NCBI GenBank assembly: GCA_030640155.1 | Contig: DAOWJX010000013.1 | Span: 1-6,389, forward strand | Length of the DNA: 6,389 bases | From: Candidatus Aegiribacteria sp. | Lineage (GTDB): Bacteria; Fermentibacterota; Fermentibacteria; Fermentibacterales; JCC-6 | Reading direction: 5' to 3' | Shown: positions 1-5,900 of the stretch, piece after piece | How the letters are laid out: every line of letters starts with the position of its first letter | Numbering within the stretch: the first letter of the stretch is position 1 | Notes under the pieces: model-generated | Seen by the model: only the letters and a program-made list of their open reading frames with translations | Told to the model about the DNA's origin: nothing | The model's database searches: none | Position numbers and translations under genes: made by a program

Positions 1-1624
1 ACATAGATGAGGGATTCCCGGTCAGCAGGGATAACAGGTTTGACTCAGGATTTCCAGTATTATCTTCAATTCCGATATCTGATGAGAAACGTATCGCGTC
101 TATTACGATTTTCTCCCCTGCGGTGCCTGTGTAATCACCGATTATCACTGATAAACCCTCTGATGCGTTCCAGGAACCTCCCAGAGGAACCCATTCGTTT
201 GCGTATGAAGACTGCTGAATAGTCAGAGTATCCTCTGTTCCATCATGAAGGATTCTATAACTTGCTTCAGCTGTTCCGCCTTCCGGCAACCAGGTCTCAA
301 GCATATATGAGAGACTGCTGTCTGGAAGTTCAAAAGTCCACTCAGCCCAGTTTATATCCGGGCCTGATGAGATGGAATACGTATGGAAGTATCCGTAGAA
401 CTGCCCGCCTTCCGTAACATTGCACCAGTACTGTTCCGGACCATGTACGGTGAATCGGCTCTCCAGATTATCCGTGATGTTGTCCGTCCAGATATCACCG
501 CAGAAGGATTCTTCAAGACAGTCCCATAGCTCAATTCGGGATCCGTCGTATCCGAGAGCCCATATTCCAACTCCCTGAAGATCGGCTTCCCTGATCATAT
601 CGTACTTCAGTGAAAGACTTTCCTCATCATCATACCATCCCTGGTTCCAGACTCCGCTGTAGAAAGCGTACCAGGGTGTGAGTGATTCGTTGTCCCAGAG
701 CCTTCCGTACGTTTCAGCCCTGTTCACAAGTGTAGTATAGAAGAGGGTAGCGCAAGTGCCGATGACCGTTGAATGAGGTGAACTCCCTTCTGTTTCCCAC
801 TGGTGCCCGTAGTAGGGAAGACCCACGACAATTCTGTCATGATGCTCAGGAGCATACGTCGCATAATCCCCCATGCACCAGATCATGTTGCTGGATGACT
901 CGGATGTGGCTCCCCATCCGGTTAAAGGGCAGCAGGGTCCAGCAACGGATGACCATGAGCCATGAAACGGGTAACACATCATGAAAAGGGCATCGCAAAT
1001 ATCTGCAAGTTCCGAATAATCGAAAGTACCCCCCCAGTCTACCGGAGGTGTACAGATCGATAGGTGGCTCCCGGGGGCGTAAGTATCGAGTTCAGCTCTG
1101 AGATCGTACATGAACGAAGTGAGGTTATCTCTGTCACTGGAGCTGACATTCTCAAAATCTATTGATACGCCCTCAACGGGATAGTTATTGACAAGGTCAA
1201 CAATTGTATTGATGGCAGCATCTCTGTTTGTTGTAAGAATTAAATGGATTCCGTAGGAGGAGAAATTCACAACAGTTACAACTGCTGTGCCACCAGCGGC
1301 GTTCGTGCCTTCAATTGCTTCGGTGAATATTGAGGGGAATCCGTTCCAGTCCGTAATTATACCGGAGCTTCCCATATCCACGCAGAAACAGGCAAGAATA
1401 CTTATAAGGTCGTATCTAAGCCATGTATCATCCCCCCAGTATGGAAGAAAACCATACACGGTTCTGTTAAGTGTTCTCCCTCCGTCTTCACCTGAAACAT
1501 TGAGTGAAATTGATCCGCGATGTTCATTGTGATCAATCTGATGTTGATGCGGAAGTTCGATTCCGGGCAGTTCACCTGAACCCGGCCCCGATATCAGAAG
1601 TGATAATACTGCAATATGCCACAT
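1..1624 (-). CDS. Exported GH18 family glycosidase with golvesin-type C-terminal domain (3' end cut by window edge)
   Basis: This reading frame is open from an ATG at 1624 to the left edge (541 codons, no stop), so the C-terminus is missing. GAGG at 1633-1630 lies 5 nt before the ATG, and an in-frame TAA upstream excludes a longer start. The N-terminus (MWHIAVLSLLISGPGSG) resembles a short signal peptide, though it lacks a basic n-region. Residues about 52-372 form a GH18 barrel. The catalytic strand reads EGVSIDFENV (151-160), keeping D156 and the proton donor E158 of the DxxDxDxE motif. GLPYYG (268-273) and GVGIWALGYD (351-360) are typical of the YaaH/SleL-like branch. Residues about 388-515 match the golvesin/Xly CBD-like module, ending in VIDAIRF. 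A short linker then leads into LSLLTGNPSS, which may begin a sorting domain. GH18 enzymes cleave beta-1,4 links in chitin or peptidoglycan-type glycans; the substrate here is unknown. Twelve cysteines suggest disulfides outside the cytoplasm. Confidence 0.9.
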   Translation of the reverse strand, partial: MWHIAVLSLLISGPGSGELPGIELPHQHQIDHNEHRGSISLNVSGEDGGRTLNRTVYGFLPYWGDDTWLRYDLISILACFCVDMGSSGIITDWNGFPSIFTEAIEGTNAAGGTAVVTVVNFSSYGIHLILTTNRDAAINTIVDLVNNYPVEGVSIDFENVSSSDRDNLTSFMYDLRAELDTYAPGSHLSICTPPVDWGGTFDYSELADICDALFMMCYPFHGSWSSVAGPCCPLTGWGATSESSSNMIWCMGDYATYAPEHHDRIVVGLPYYGHQWETEGSSPHSTVIGTCATLFYTTLVNRAETYGRLWDNESLTPWYAFYSGVWNQGWYDDEESLSLKYDMIREADLQGVGIWALGYDGSRIELWDCLEESFCGDIWTDNITDNLESRFTVHGPEQYWCNVTEGGQFYGYFHTYSISSGPDINWAEWTFELPDSSLSYMLETWLPEGGTAEASYRILHDGTEDTLTIQQSSYANEWVPLGGSWNASEGLSVIIGDYTGTAGEKIVIDAIRFSSDIGIEDNTGNPESNLLSLLTGNPSSM

Positions 1625-1629
1625 GATAT

Positions 1630-1633
1630 CCTC
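1630..1633 (-). promoter_or_regulatory. Ribosome binding site of the GH18 gene
   Basis: On the minus strand GAGG sits 5 nt upstream of the ATG at 1624. Together with an in-frame stop a few codons further upstream it fixes the start of the GH18 gene. Confidence 0.65.
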
Positions 1634-1649
1634 AACTCTGCTTATTTAA

Positions 1650-1678
1650 CAAATATCCTCTGATCTATCCGCAGTCAA
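1650..1678 (-). promoter_or_regulatory. Candidate sigma70-type promoter for the GH18 gene
   Basis: Read on the minus strand, TTGACT (1678-1673, five of six matches to the -35 consensus) is followed after exactly 17 nt by TATTTG (1655-1650, a poor -10 with three of six matches). Transcription would begin near 1643, giving a leader of about 20 nt with the GAGG site in it. A short direct repeat, TCAAC at 1675-1679 and again at 1682-1686 on the plus strand, overlaps the -35 box and could bind a regulator. The weak -10 keeps confidence low. No comparable promoter was found facing the M20 gene. Confidence 0.35.
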
Positions 1679-1699
1679 CTATCAACATTGGCAATTAAC

Positions 1700-3127
1700 A
1701 TGCGAATTATCGCACAGGAGCCTCTGTTATCCTGGCTCTTGACCGTCTTTGAAAAAATTTGCAGTCTTTATTCCCTACTATCTGAAAGGTTTGAAGTGAC
1801 AGACAGGGAAAAAGTAGAGAATTTCGCACAAATGATTGAATTCAGAACTGTATCCGCACAACCCGGCTCTTCCTTCGATATAGCACCTTTCCTGCAACTC
1901 CAGGATTACTTGCTGGAGGTCTTTCCAGCAGTTCATAATAATTTCCAGAGAGAGGTAGTCAGCAGGGGAAGCCTGCTCTACACTCTTCCCGGATACAATC
2001 CTTCACTGAAGCCGATCATGCTCACAGCCCATCTTGATGTTGTTCCAGCGGAGGAAGGAGAAAAATGGCCTCATCATCCTTTCAAAGGGATAATCGAGAA
2101 TGGTCGGGTCTGGGGTAGAGGCTCTGTGGATTACAAAATAGGTGTTGCAGGAATGCTTCAGGCCTGCGAAGATATTCTGAACGAGGGATTTCTGCCTGCC
2201 CGGCCTATTCTTCTGGCTTTCGGTCATGATGAGGAAACCGGAGGGATGAGCGGAGCGGCTGAAATAGTCAGGCTGCTCCTAGAAAGAGATATTCAGCTCA
2301 GTTCTGTTCTTGATGAAGGAGGATACATATACACTCTGCCCTGGCTCCGGGAGGATGTGGCAGTTATCGGCCTTGCCGAAAAGGGGTATCTTACTCTGAG
2401 ATTGATTGCCAGGGGTGAACAGGGTCATGCATCTGTACCGGGTGTTCGGACTGCCGCGGGGGCTCTTGGCGAATGCCTTTCTCTCCTGGAGAAACACCAG
2501 ATGCCTGCAAGATTAAGTCAACCTGTGGACAGAATGTTCCGGGTAACCGAGAATCTTCTTATCGATTTGCTTCGAGATGAATTTGCATCGCTTTCCCTCT
2601 CGGAAATGACAAAGATCATCGAGAAGTGGTCTTTAGGTAATGCTTTTATCAGGACAACAACGGCACCAACGATGCTTCATGGAAGCAGTAGAGAGAATAT
2701 TCTTCCTTCAGAGGTTGTTGCTCTTGTTAATTTCAGGTCGGTTCCCGGAGATCATTCAAATGATATCGTGAAGCATGTGAAGGAAATAGCTTACCCTCTC
2801 GGCATTGAGGTTGAATTCGAGGACATCAGGAAAGTATTCGAGCCTTCCTCGGAAGCTTCAACGGAAACTGATGATTATCGGTCAATCTGCGAGGCTGTTG
2901 CGGAAATCTGGCCAGGGTTAGCAGTTGCACCAGGCATCTTTCCAGCTGCCACGGATTCCAGGCATTATGGGCGGATTGCTGATAATGTCTACAGGTTCGT
3001 CCCTGCTCACCTTGGAGAGAATGGGCTCAGTGTTCTCCACTCCGAAGGGGAATCAGTTTCTGTTGAAGACTACCTGAATGCAGTTGAGTTCTATACCTTA
3101 TACATCAGAAAGATGTGCGGAGGATAA
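1700..3127 (+). CDS. M20 family metallohydrolase, PM20D1 / carboxypeptidase-S-like
   Basis: This is a 475-residue zinc-type hydrolase resembling mammalian PM20D1 and fungal carboxypeptidase S, which hydrolyse or form the amide bond of N-acyl amino acids and small peptides. Numbered from the ATG at 1700, the expected di-metal site is complete: H111 and D113 in TAHLDVVP, bridging D144 in GRGSVDYK, general base E178 and ligand E179 in GHDEETGG, D205 in DEGG, and H447 near the end. H243 in GHAS is the usual dimerisation-lid histidine. The lid domain lies at about 230-360 and includes NAFIRTTTAPT, closely like PM20D1. The start is uncertain. The ATG lacks a Shine-Dalgarno sequence, a TTG at 1688 extends the frame by four codons, and a GTG at 1796 follows AAGG by 6 nt and would give 443 residues beginning just before the conserved fold. 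The first 35 residues are mildly hydrophobic but contain E and K, so no clear signal or anchor is seen. The stop lies 3 nt before the CDF gene. The true substrate is unknown. Confidence 0.93.
   Translation: MRIIAQEPLLSWLLTVFEKICSLYSLLSERFEVTDREKVENFAQMIEFRTVSAQPGSSFDIAPFLQLQDYLLEVFPAVHNNFQREVVSRGSLLYTLPGYNPSLKPIMLTAHLDVVPAEEGEKWPHHPFKGIIENGRVWGRGSVDYKIGVAGMLQACEDILNEGFLPARPILLAFGHDEETGGMSGAAEIVRLLLERDIQLSSVLDEGGYIYTLPWLREDVAVIGLAEKGYLTLRLIARGEQGHASVPGVRTAAGALGECLSLLEKHQMPARLSQPVDRMFRVTENLLIDLLRDEFASLSLSEMTKIIEKWSLGNAFIRTTTAPTMLHGSSRENILPSEVVALVNFRSVPGDHSNDIVKHVKEIAYPLGIEVEFEDIRKVFEPSSEASTETDDYRSICEAVAEIWPGLAVAPGIFPAATDSRHYGRIADNVYRFVPAHLGENGLSVLHSEGESVSVEDYLNAVEFYTLYIRKMCGG
1786..1789 (+). 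promoter_or_regulatory. Possible ribosome binding site for an alternative GTG start of the M20 gene
   Basis: AAGG lies 6 nt before an in-frame GTG at 1796. Starting there, the protein would begin MTDREKVENF and then the conserved M20 N-terminal helix, without the 32-residue extension. The ATG at 1700 and the TTG at 1688 have no such site. The motif is only four bases long, so chance is a fair alternative. Confidence 0.3.
3119..3123 (+). promoter_or_regulatory. Ribosome binding site of the CDF gene, inside the end of the M20 gene
   Basis: GGAGG lies 7 nt before the ATG at 3131 and is formed by the final glycine codons of the M20 gene, whose TAA is at 3125-3127. A ribosome ending on the M20 gene would cover this site, which points to translational coupling of the two genes. 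Confidence 0.75.
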
Positions 3128-3130
3128 GAA

Positions 3131-4057
3131 ATGCTTTCGAACAACCAGAATCGATTGCAGAGAACAGTACGTACAACTTCTGCGGGTCTTCTGCTCAATG
3201 TTATTCTGTCAGGCGGGAAAATCGCAGGAGGAATAATCGGTTACAGTCACGCACTGGTTGCTGATGGTGTGCATAGCCTGGCTGACTGTTTTACGGATAT
3301 AGCGATTCTTGTTGGAGCACATTTCTGGACAAAACCTTCCGACGAGAATCATCCACATGGTCACGCGAGGATTGAGACGATGGTTTCGGGATTTGTAGGT
3401 TTTGTAATGATACTGACAGGCCTGCTGATTGCCTGGAAATCTTTCGGGTCAATCATGAAGCCGGCTGCCAATCCTCCTGGATGGATTACTTTTGTAATCG
3501 CTATGATCTCCATTGCTTCAAAGGAACTACTCGCCAGGTGGACCCTTAAAATGAGCAGGATACTCAAATCACCGGCTCTTGCCGCGAATTCCTGGCATCA
3601 GCGTTCTGATGTTCTCAGTTCCATACCGGTTGCGGTAGTTGTTCTTGCAGCAAGAATTGAACCAACTCTGATTTTCCTTGATGGAATTGGAGGGGCTATC
3701 GTTTCCATATTCATCTTCAAACTGGGTATTGATATCCTCCGTCCGGTTCTCTGGCAGCTCAGCGATTCAGCCGCGCCGCCTGAGATCAGGGATGAACTGA
3801 GGAAAATAGCTCTCTCTGTGAGTGGTGTGCTTGATGTTCATGATCTCAGAACCCGGTTTCATGGAGATGGGATTCAGGCTGATATGCATATTGTTGTTGA
3901 CGCTGATCTTCAGATGAAAAAGGCTTTTTCAATCCTGAAATCAGTTGAAAAGGCGCTCTACCAACTCGGCCCCGGTGTTACAGATGTTCTGGTAAGGCTG
4001 GAGCCTAATGAAACGAAATATCCTGTTTCAGAACACGTAATTCCGGTAGATTCATAA
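3131..4057 (+). CDS. Cation diffusion facilitator (CDF) family metal transporter
   Basis: This 308-residue inner-membrane protein has the usual CDF length and resembles E. coli FieF/YiiP. CDF proteins are homodimeric antiporters that move Zn(II), Fe(II) or similar ions out of the cytoplasm in exchange for protons. Six membrane segments are visible at about 15-36, 39-64, 82-103, 117-138, 150-173 and 177-202. The transport site is HxxxD in segment 2 (H48, D52 in HSLAD) plus HxxxD in segment 5 (H156, D160 in NSWHQRSD), a pattern typical of zinc-type CDFs rather than Mn-type ones, which carry DxxxD. The loop SDENHPHGHARIE keeps the YiiP site-B ligands (D71, H74, H78). The cytoplasmic C-terminal domain (213-292) keeps H237 in VHDLRTR and H253, but the residues matching YiiP H283 and D285 are R289 and E291. 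The ATG has GGAGG 7 nt upstream, within the M20 gene. The frame ends in three consecutive stop codons (TAA TAA TAG). Confidence 0.95.
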   Translation: MLSNNQNRLQRTVRTTSAGLLLNVILSGGKIAGGIIGYSHALVADGVHSLADCFTDIAILVGAHFWTKPSDENHPHGHARIETMVSGFVGFVMILTGLLIAWKSFGSIMKPAANPPGWITFVIAMISIASKELLARWTLKMSRILKSPALAANSWHQRSDVLSSIPVAVVVLAARIEPTLIFLDGIGGAIVSIFIFKLGIDILRPVLWQLSDSAAPPEIRDELRKIALSVSGVLDVHDLRTRFHGDGIQADMHIVVDADLQMKKAFSILKSVEKALYQLGPGVTDVLVRLEPNETKYPVSEHVIPVDS

Positions 4058-4067
4058 TAATAGGCAG

Positions 4068-4092
4068 TACTTGCTCCAGCTTCGGAGAAGTA
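4068..4092 (+). other. Bulged hairpin between the CDF and PEBP-like genes
   Basis: TACTT-G-CTCC (4068-4077, with G4073 unpaired) can pair with GGAGAAGTA (4084-4092) to form a 9-bp stem closing a 6-nt loop. It starts 10 nt after the CDF stop codon. There is no T-tract behind it, so it is not a standard intrinsic terminator. It could protect the upstream mRNA 3' end or modulate read-through. It overlaps the candidate -35 element of the next gene. Confidence 0.35.
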
Positions 4093-4098
4093 TATACT
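4071..4098 (+). promoter_or_regulatory. Candidate internal promoter for the PEBP-like gene
   Basis: TATACT at 4093-4098 matches the sigma70 -10 consensus at five of six positions. TTGCTC at 4071-4076 is a weak -35 (TTG conserved) at 16-nt spacing. The expected transcript start near 4105 would leave a leader of about 30 nt holding the GAGGAG site. The 76-nt gap here is wider than the 3-nt gap before the CDF gene, which fits a separate transcription unit. Read-through from upstream remains possible. Confidence 0.35.
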
Positions 4099-4122
4099 TA
4101 TACGTAGTGGTTCATTCTGAAA

Positions 4123-4128
4123 GAGGAG
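4123..4128 (+). promoter_or_regulatory. Ribosome binding site of the PEBP-like gene
   Basis: GAGGAG lies 5 nt before the ATG at 4134. It selects that codon over the TTG at 4071, which extends the frame by 21 codons through the hairpin and promoter-like region with no homology to the family. Confidence 0.75.
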
Positions 4129-4133
4129 CAGGA

Positions 4134-4589
4134 ATGAGTTTCCGCATCAGCAGCAGTGCTTTCAAGAATAACGACTATATCCCTTCCTGGTACTCAAAAC
4201 CGGGAGGTAATTCATCCCCGCCAATCGGATGGACAGAACCTCCTGAAGGAACCAGCAGCCTTGCGCTGATTGTATCATGCATGGATCCGAAAAGCAATAA
4301 GGAATACTGTCACTGGGTAATGTACAATATCCCTCCTCGGGAAGGAACTGTTCAAGGAAAGCAACCTCACAACGACGTGGCATTCGAAGGAGCGCTGCAG
4401 GGAGTCAACAGCTTCGGAAAACTTGGATGGGATGGACCGGATGAAAGTGATTCGGATCAGGTCATGAATTTCACGCTTTATGCGCTTGATATCAGGCTTG
4501 ATCTGCCACCTGCGGCTTCCATGGATGATGTTGAGGTTGCAATGAACGGGCATGTTCTGGAACAGAGCAAACTTAGCGGACTGTGTTAG
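4134..4589 (+). CDS. YbhB/YbcL-like phosphatidylethanolamine-binding protein (PEBP/RKIP) family member
   Basis: This is a 151-residue cytoplasmic protein, near the usual length of bacterial PEBP proteins (about 150-180), with no signal peptide. The fold is recognised from the N-terminal GGNSSPPIGW (24-33; family pattern G-N-SPPL-W), SLALIV (42-47), DP (51-52), CHWVMYNIPP (59-68) and the C-terminal FTLYALD (113-119). PEBP proteins bind small anionic or phosphate-bearing groups in a pocket; the bacterial role is poorly defined. The pocket here is altered. The usual DPDAP reads DPKSN, and the loop normally reading GPxPPxGxHRY reads GPDESDSDQVMN (101-112), so the conserved His and Tyr align with Q109 and M111. 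D51, H60 and P102 remain. The start is set by the GAGGAG site. Membership is secure; ligand binding by the standard mode is doubtful. Confidence 0.88.
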   Translation: MSFRISSSAFKNNDYIPSWYSKPGGNSSPPIGWTEPPEGTSSLALIVSCMDPKSNKEYCHWVMYNIPPREGTVQGKQPHNDVAFEGALQGVNSFGKLGWDGPDESDSDQVMNFTLYALDIRLDLPPAASMDDVEVAMNGHVLEQSKLSGLC

Positions 4590-4633
4590 TCCTGGCGGAA
4601 ACAGCTTTTCTAATCTTTAATGATCTCCGATCG

Positions 4634-4638
4634 GGAGG
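4634..4638 (+). promoter_or_regulatory. Ribosome binding site favouring a TTG start for the class V PLP enzyme
   Basis: GGAGG lies 5 nt before an in-frame TTG at 4644, whereas the ATG at 4620 is preceded by a pyrimidine-rich stretch with no such motif. GGAGG also falls in a short inverted repeat, CTCC at 4625-4628 against GGAG at 4634-4637, which could weakly mask it. Confidence 0.5.
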
Positions 4639-4643
4639 AACGA

Positions 4644-5852
4644 TTGAAGTCTCAGGAATTGAGAAGTAAATTCGCGTCCTTCTGGAATTTCGATCCCGAT
4701 ATGGTATTTCTGAACCATGGATCTTTTGGAGCCTGTCCAACAGAAGTGAACAGCTATCGTGCGGGCCTTCTGAACAGGCTGGAGAAACAGCCTGTTGATT
4801 TCATACAGAGAGAATACATGCCGCGAATACCTGGAATTCTTGAGAAGCTCGAGAATTTCACAGGTGCTTCTCCAGGTTCCATTGTCCTTGTAACCAATAC
4901 GACTACCGGAATAAATACAGTTCTCTCCAACCTTTCAATCAACCCCGGAGATGAACTGTTATTCACAGGGCAGGAATACTTCTCCTCAGCTAATATTCTT
5001 AGAACGAATGCGGCGAAGTACGATGCGAAATATGTTGAGGTGCCGATAGAGAATCCCGTATCAGGCCCTGATCAGGTTATCGATTCCATCATGTCAGGAG
5101 TAACATCTCGAACCGTTCTTGTTCTGATTGATCACATCTCCAGCCCAACAGGAATAATTTTTCCCGTGAAGGAACTTGTTCGCAGGTTTGATCAGCTTGG
5201 AATAGATGTTCTTGTGGATGGCGCCCATGGCCCGGGTATGATTCCTCTGAATCTTGAGGAACTTGGTGCTGCTTACTACACAGGTAACTGTCATAAATGG
5301 TTGTGCGCTCCGAAAACATCGGCATTACTGTATGTCAGGCCGGACAAACAGAAGAATTTCCGACCAGCTCTGATTAGCCATGTTGCTTCCGAATTCGATA
5401 TTGAGATGTCCGATTTCCAGATTGAGTTTTTCTGGAACGGCACAATCGATCCTACACCAAGAATGTCTATTCCGTTCACCATCGACTTTATGGAGAGTCT
5501 TCATCCGGACGGATGGACCGGGATAATGAATGAGAATCATGAGAAAGTCGTCAGAGCTGAAGGATTCATCTGCAAGCAACTGGGGATTGAACCATACTGT
5601 CCTGAGAGCATGATCGGTTCTATGGCAGTTGTTTCACTGCCCTGGAAGCCACTTTCGGATTTACTTCCTCCAGAAGGGATTGACCCGCTTCAGAACTGGC
5701 TTCTCCGTAAAAAGCAGATTGAAATTTCAGTTACTTTCACAAGTATTCCACAGGGCAGATTCCTTAGATTTTCTGCCCAGCTCTACAACTCTGATGAAGA
5801 ATTCGAGTATCTATGCAGATCCCTGGCAGAAGCACCGGTAAACCTCTTGTGA
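4644..5852 (+). CDS. Class V aminotransferase-fold PLP enzyme, isopenicillin N epimerase-like (CefD-like)
   Basis: This is a 402-residue cytosolic PLP enzyme (410 if it starts at the ATG at 4620). Numbered from the TTG at 4644, FLNHGSFGACP (22-32) is the typical opening of the CefD-like group and contacts substrate. TNTTTG (84-89) binds the cofactor phosphate. D192 and H195 in VDGAHGPG hold the pyridine ring, and K218 in GNCHKW is the Schiff-base lysine. WNGTIDPTP (264-272) corresponds to the family's W-x-GT-x-D motif. R375 in FLRFSAQLYN is the expected carboxylate-binding arginine. All catalytic elements are present, so the enzyme should be active on an amino acid or amine. Proteins of this group are widely labelled isopenicillin N epimerase without proof. 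No beta-lactam genes are nearby, so epimerisation of isopenicillin N is unlikely. A lyase or desulfurase-like reaction is possible, though I see no clear desulfurase active-site cysteine loop. Start: TTG at 4644 has GGAGG 5 nt upstream; ATG at 4620 has none. Confidence 0.92.
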   Translation: MKSQELRSKFASFWNFDPDMVFLNHGSFGACPTEVNSYRAGLLNRLEKQPVDFIQREYMPRIPGILEKLENFTGASPGSIVLVTNTTTGINTVLSNLSINPGDELLFTGQEYFSSANILRTNAAKYDAKYVEVPIENPVSGPDQVIDSIMSGVTSRTVLVLIDHISSPTGIIFPVKELVRRFDQLGIDVLVDGAHGPGMIPLNLEELGAAYYTGNCHKWLCAPKTSALLYVRPDKQKNFRPALISHVASEFDIEMSDFQIEFFWNGTIDPTPRMSIPFTIDFMESLHPDGWTGIMNENHEKVVRAEGFICKQLGIEPYCPESMIGSMAVVSLPWKPLSDLLPPEGIDPLQNWLLRKKQIEISVTFTSIPQGRFLRFSAQLYNSDEEFEYLCRSLAEAPVNLL

Positions 5853-5888
5853 CGGGGATATATTTAATATCAGCAATCGGAAACACAG

Positions 5889-5894
5889 AAGGAG
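5889..5894 (+). promoter_or_regulatory. Ribosome binding site of the cupin gene
   Basis: AAGGAG lies 6 nt before the ATG at 5901, close to the ideal Shine-Dalgarno sequence. It suggests efficient translation of the small cupin. Confidence 0.75.
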
Positions 5895-5900
5895 ATAAAT

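Noticed and set aside
769..1532. Short plus-strand open frames opposite the GH18 gene (for example 769-984 and 1287-1532).
   Set aside because: They are antisense shadows of a well-supported GH18 coding frame, with no ribosome binding site or recognisable protein.
1739..1781. Promoter-like TTGACC (1739-1744) or TTGAAA (1749-1754) with TACTAT (1776-1781) inside the start of the M20 gene.
   Set aside because: The spacings are 31 and 21 nt, too long for a sigma70 promoter.
4071..4133. A 21-codon N-terminal extension of the PEBP-like protein from a TTG at 4071.
   Set aside because: The extension crosses a hairpin and a promoter-like sequence and has no family similarity, while the ATG at 4134 has an excellent ribosome binding site.
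4581..4610. Possible intrinsic terminator after the PEBP-like gene: CTGT-G-TT pairing with AAACAG, then CTTTTC.
   Set aside because: The stem is only 6 bp with a bulge, AT-rich and with an 11-nt loop, and the T-tract is short. It is too weak to call.
4644..5852. A beta-lactam biosynthesis locus based on the isopenicillin N epimerase-like gene.
   Set aside because: No ACV synthetase, isopenicillin N synthase or expandase is present, and this family label is commonly applied to enzymes of other function.
5856..5870. Small inverted repeat GATAT/ATATC between the PLP enzyme and the cupin gene as an operator or promoter.
   Set aside because: Only 5-bp AT-rich arms, and no -35 box at a workable distance from any -10-like sequence.
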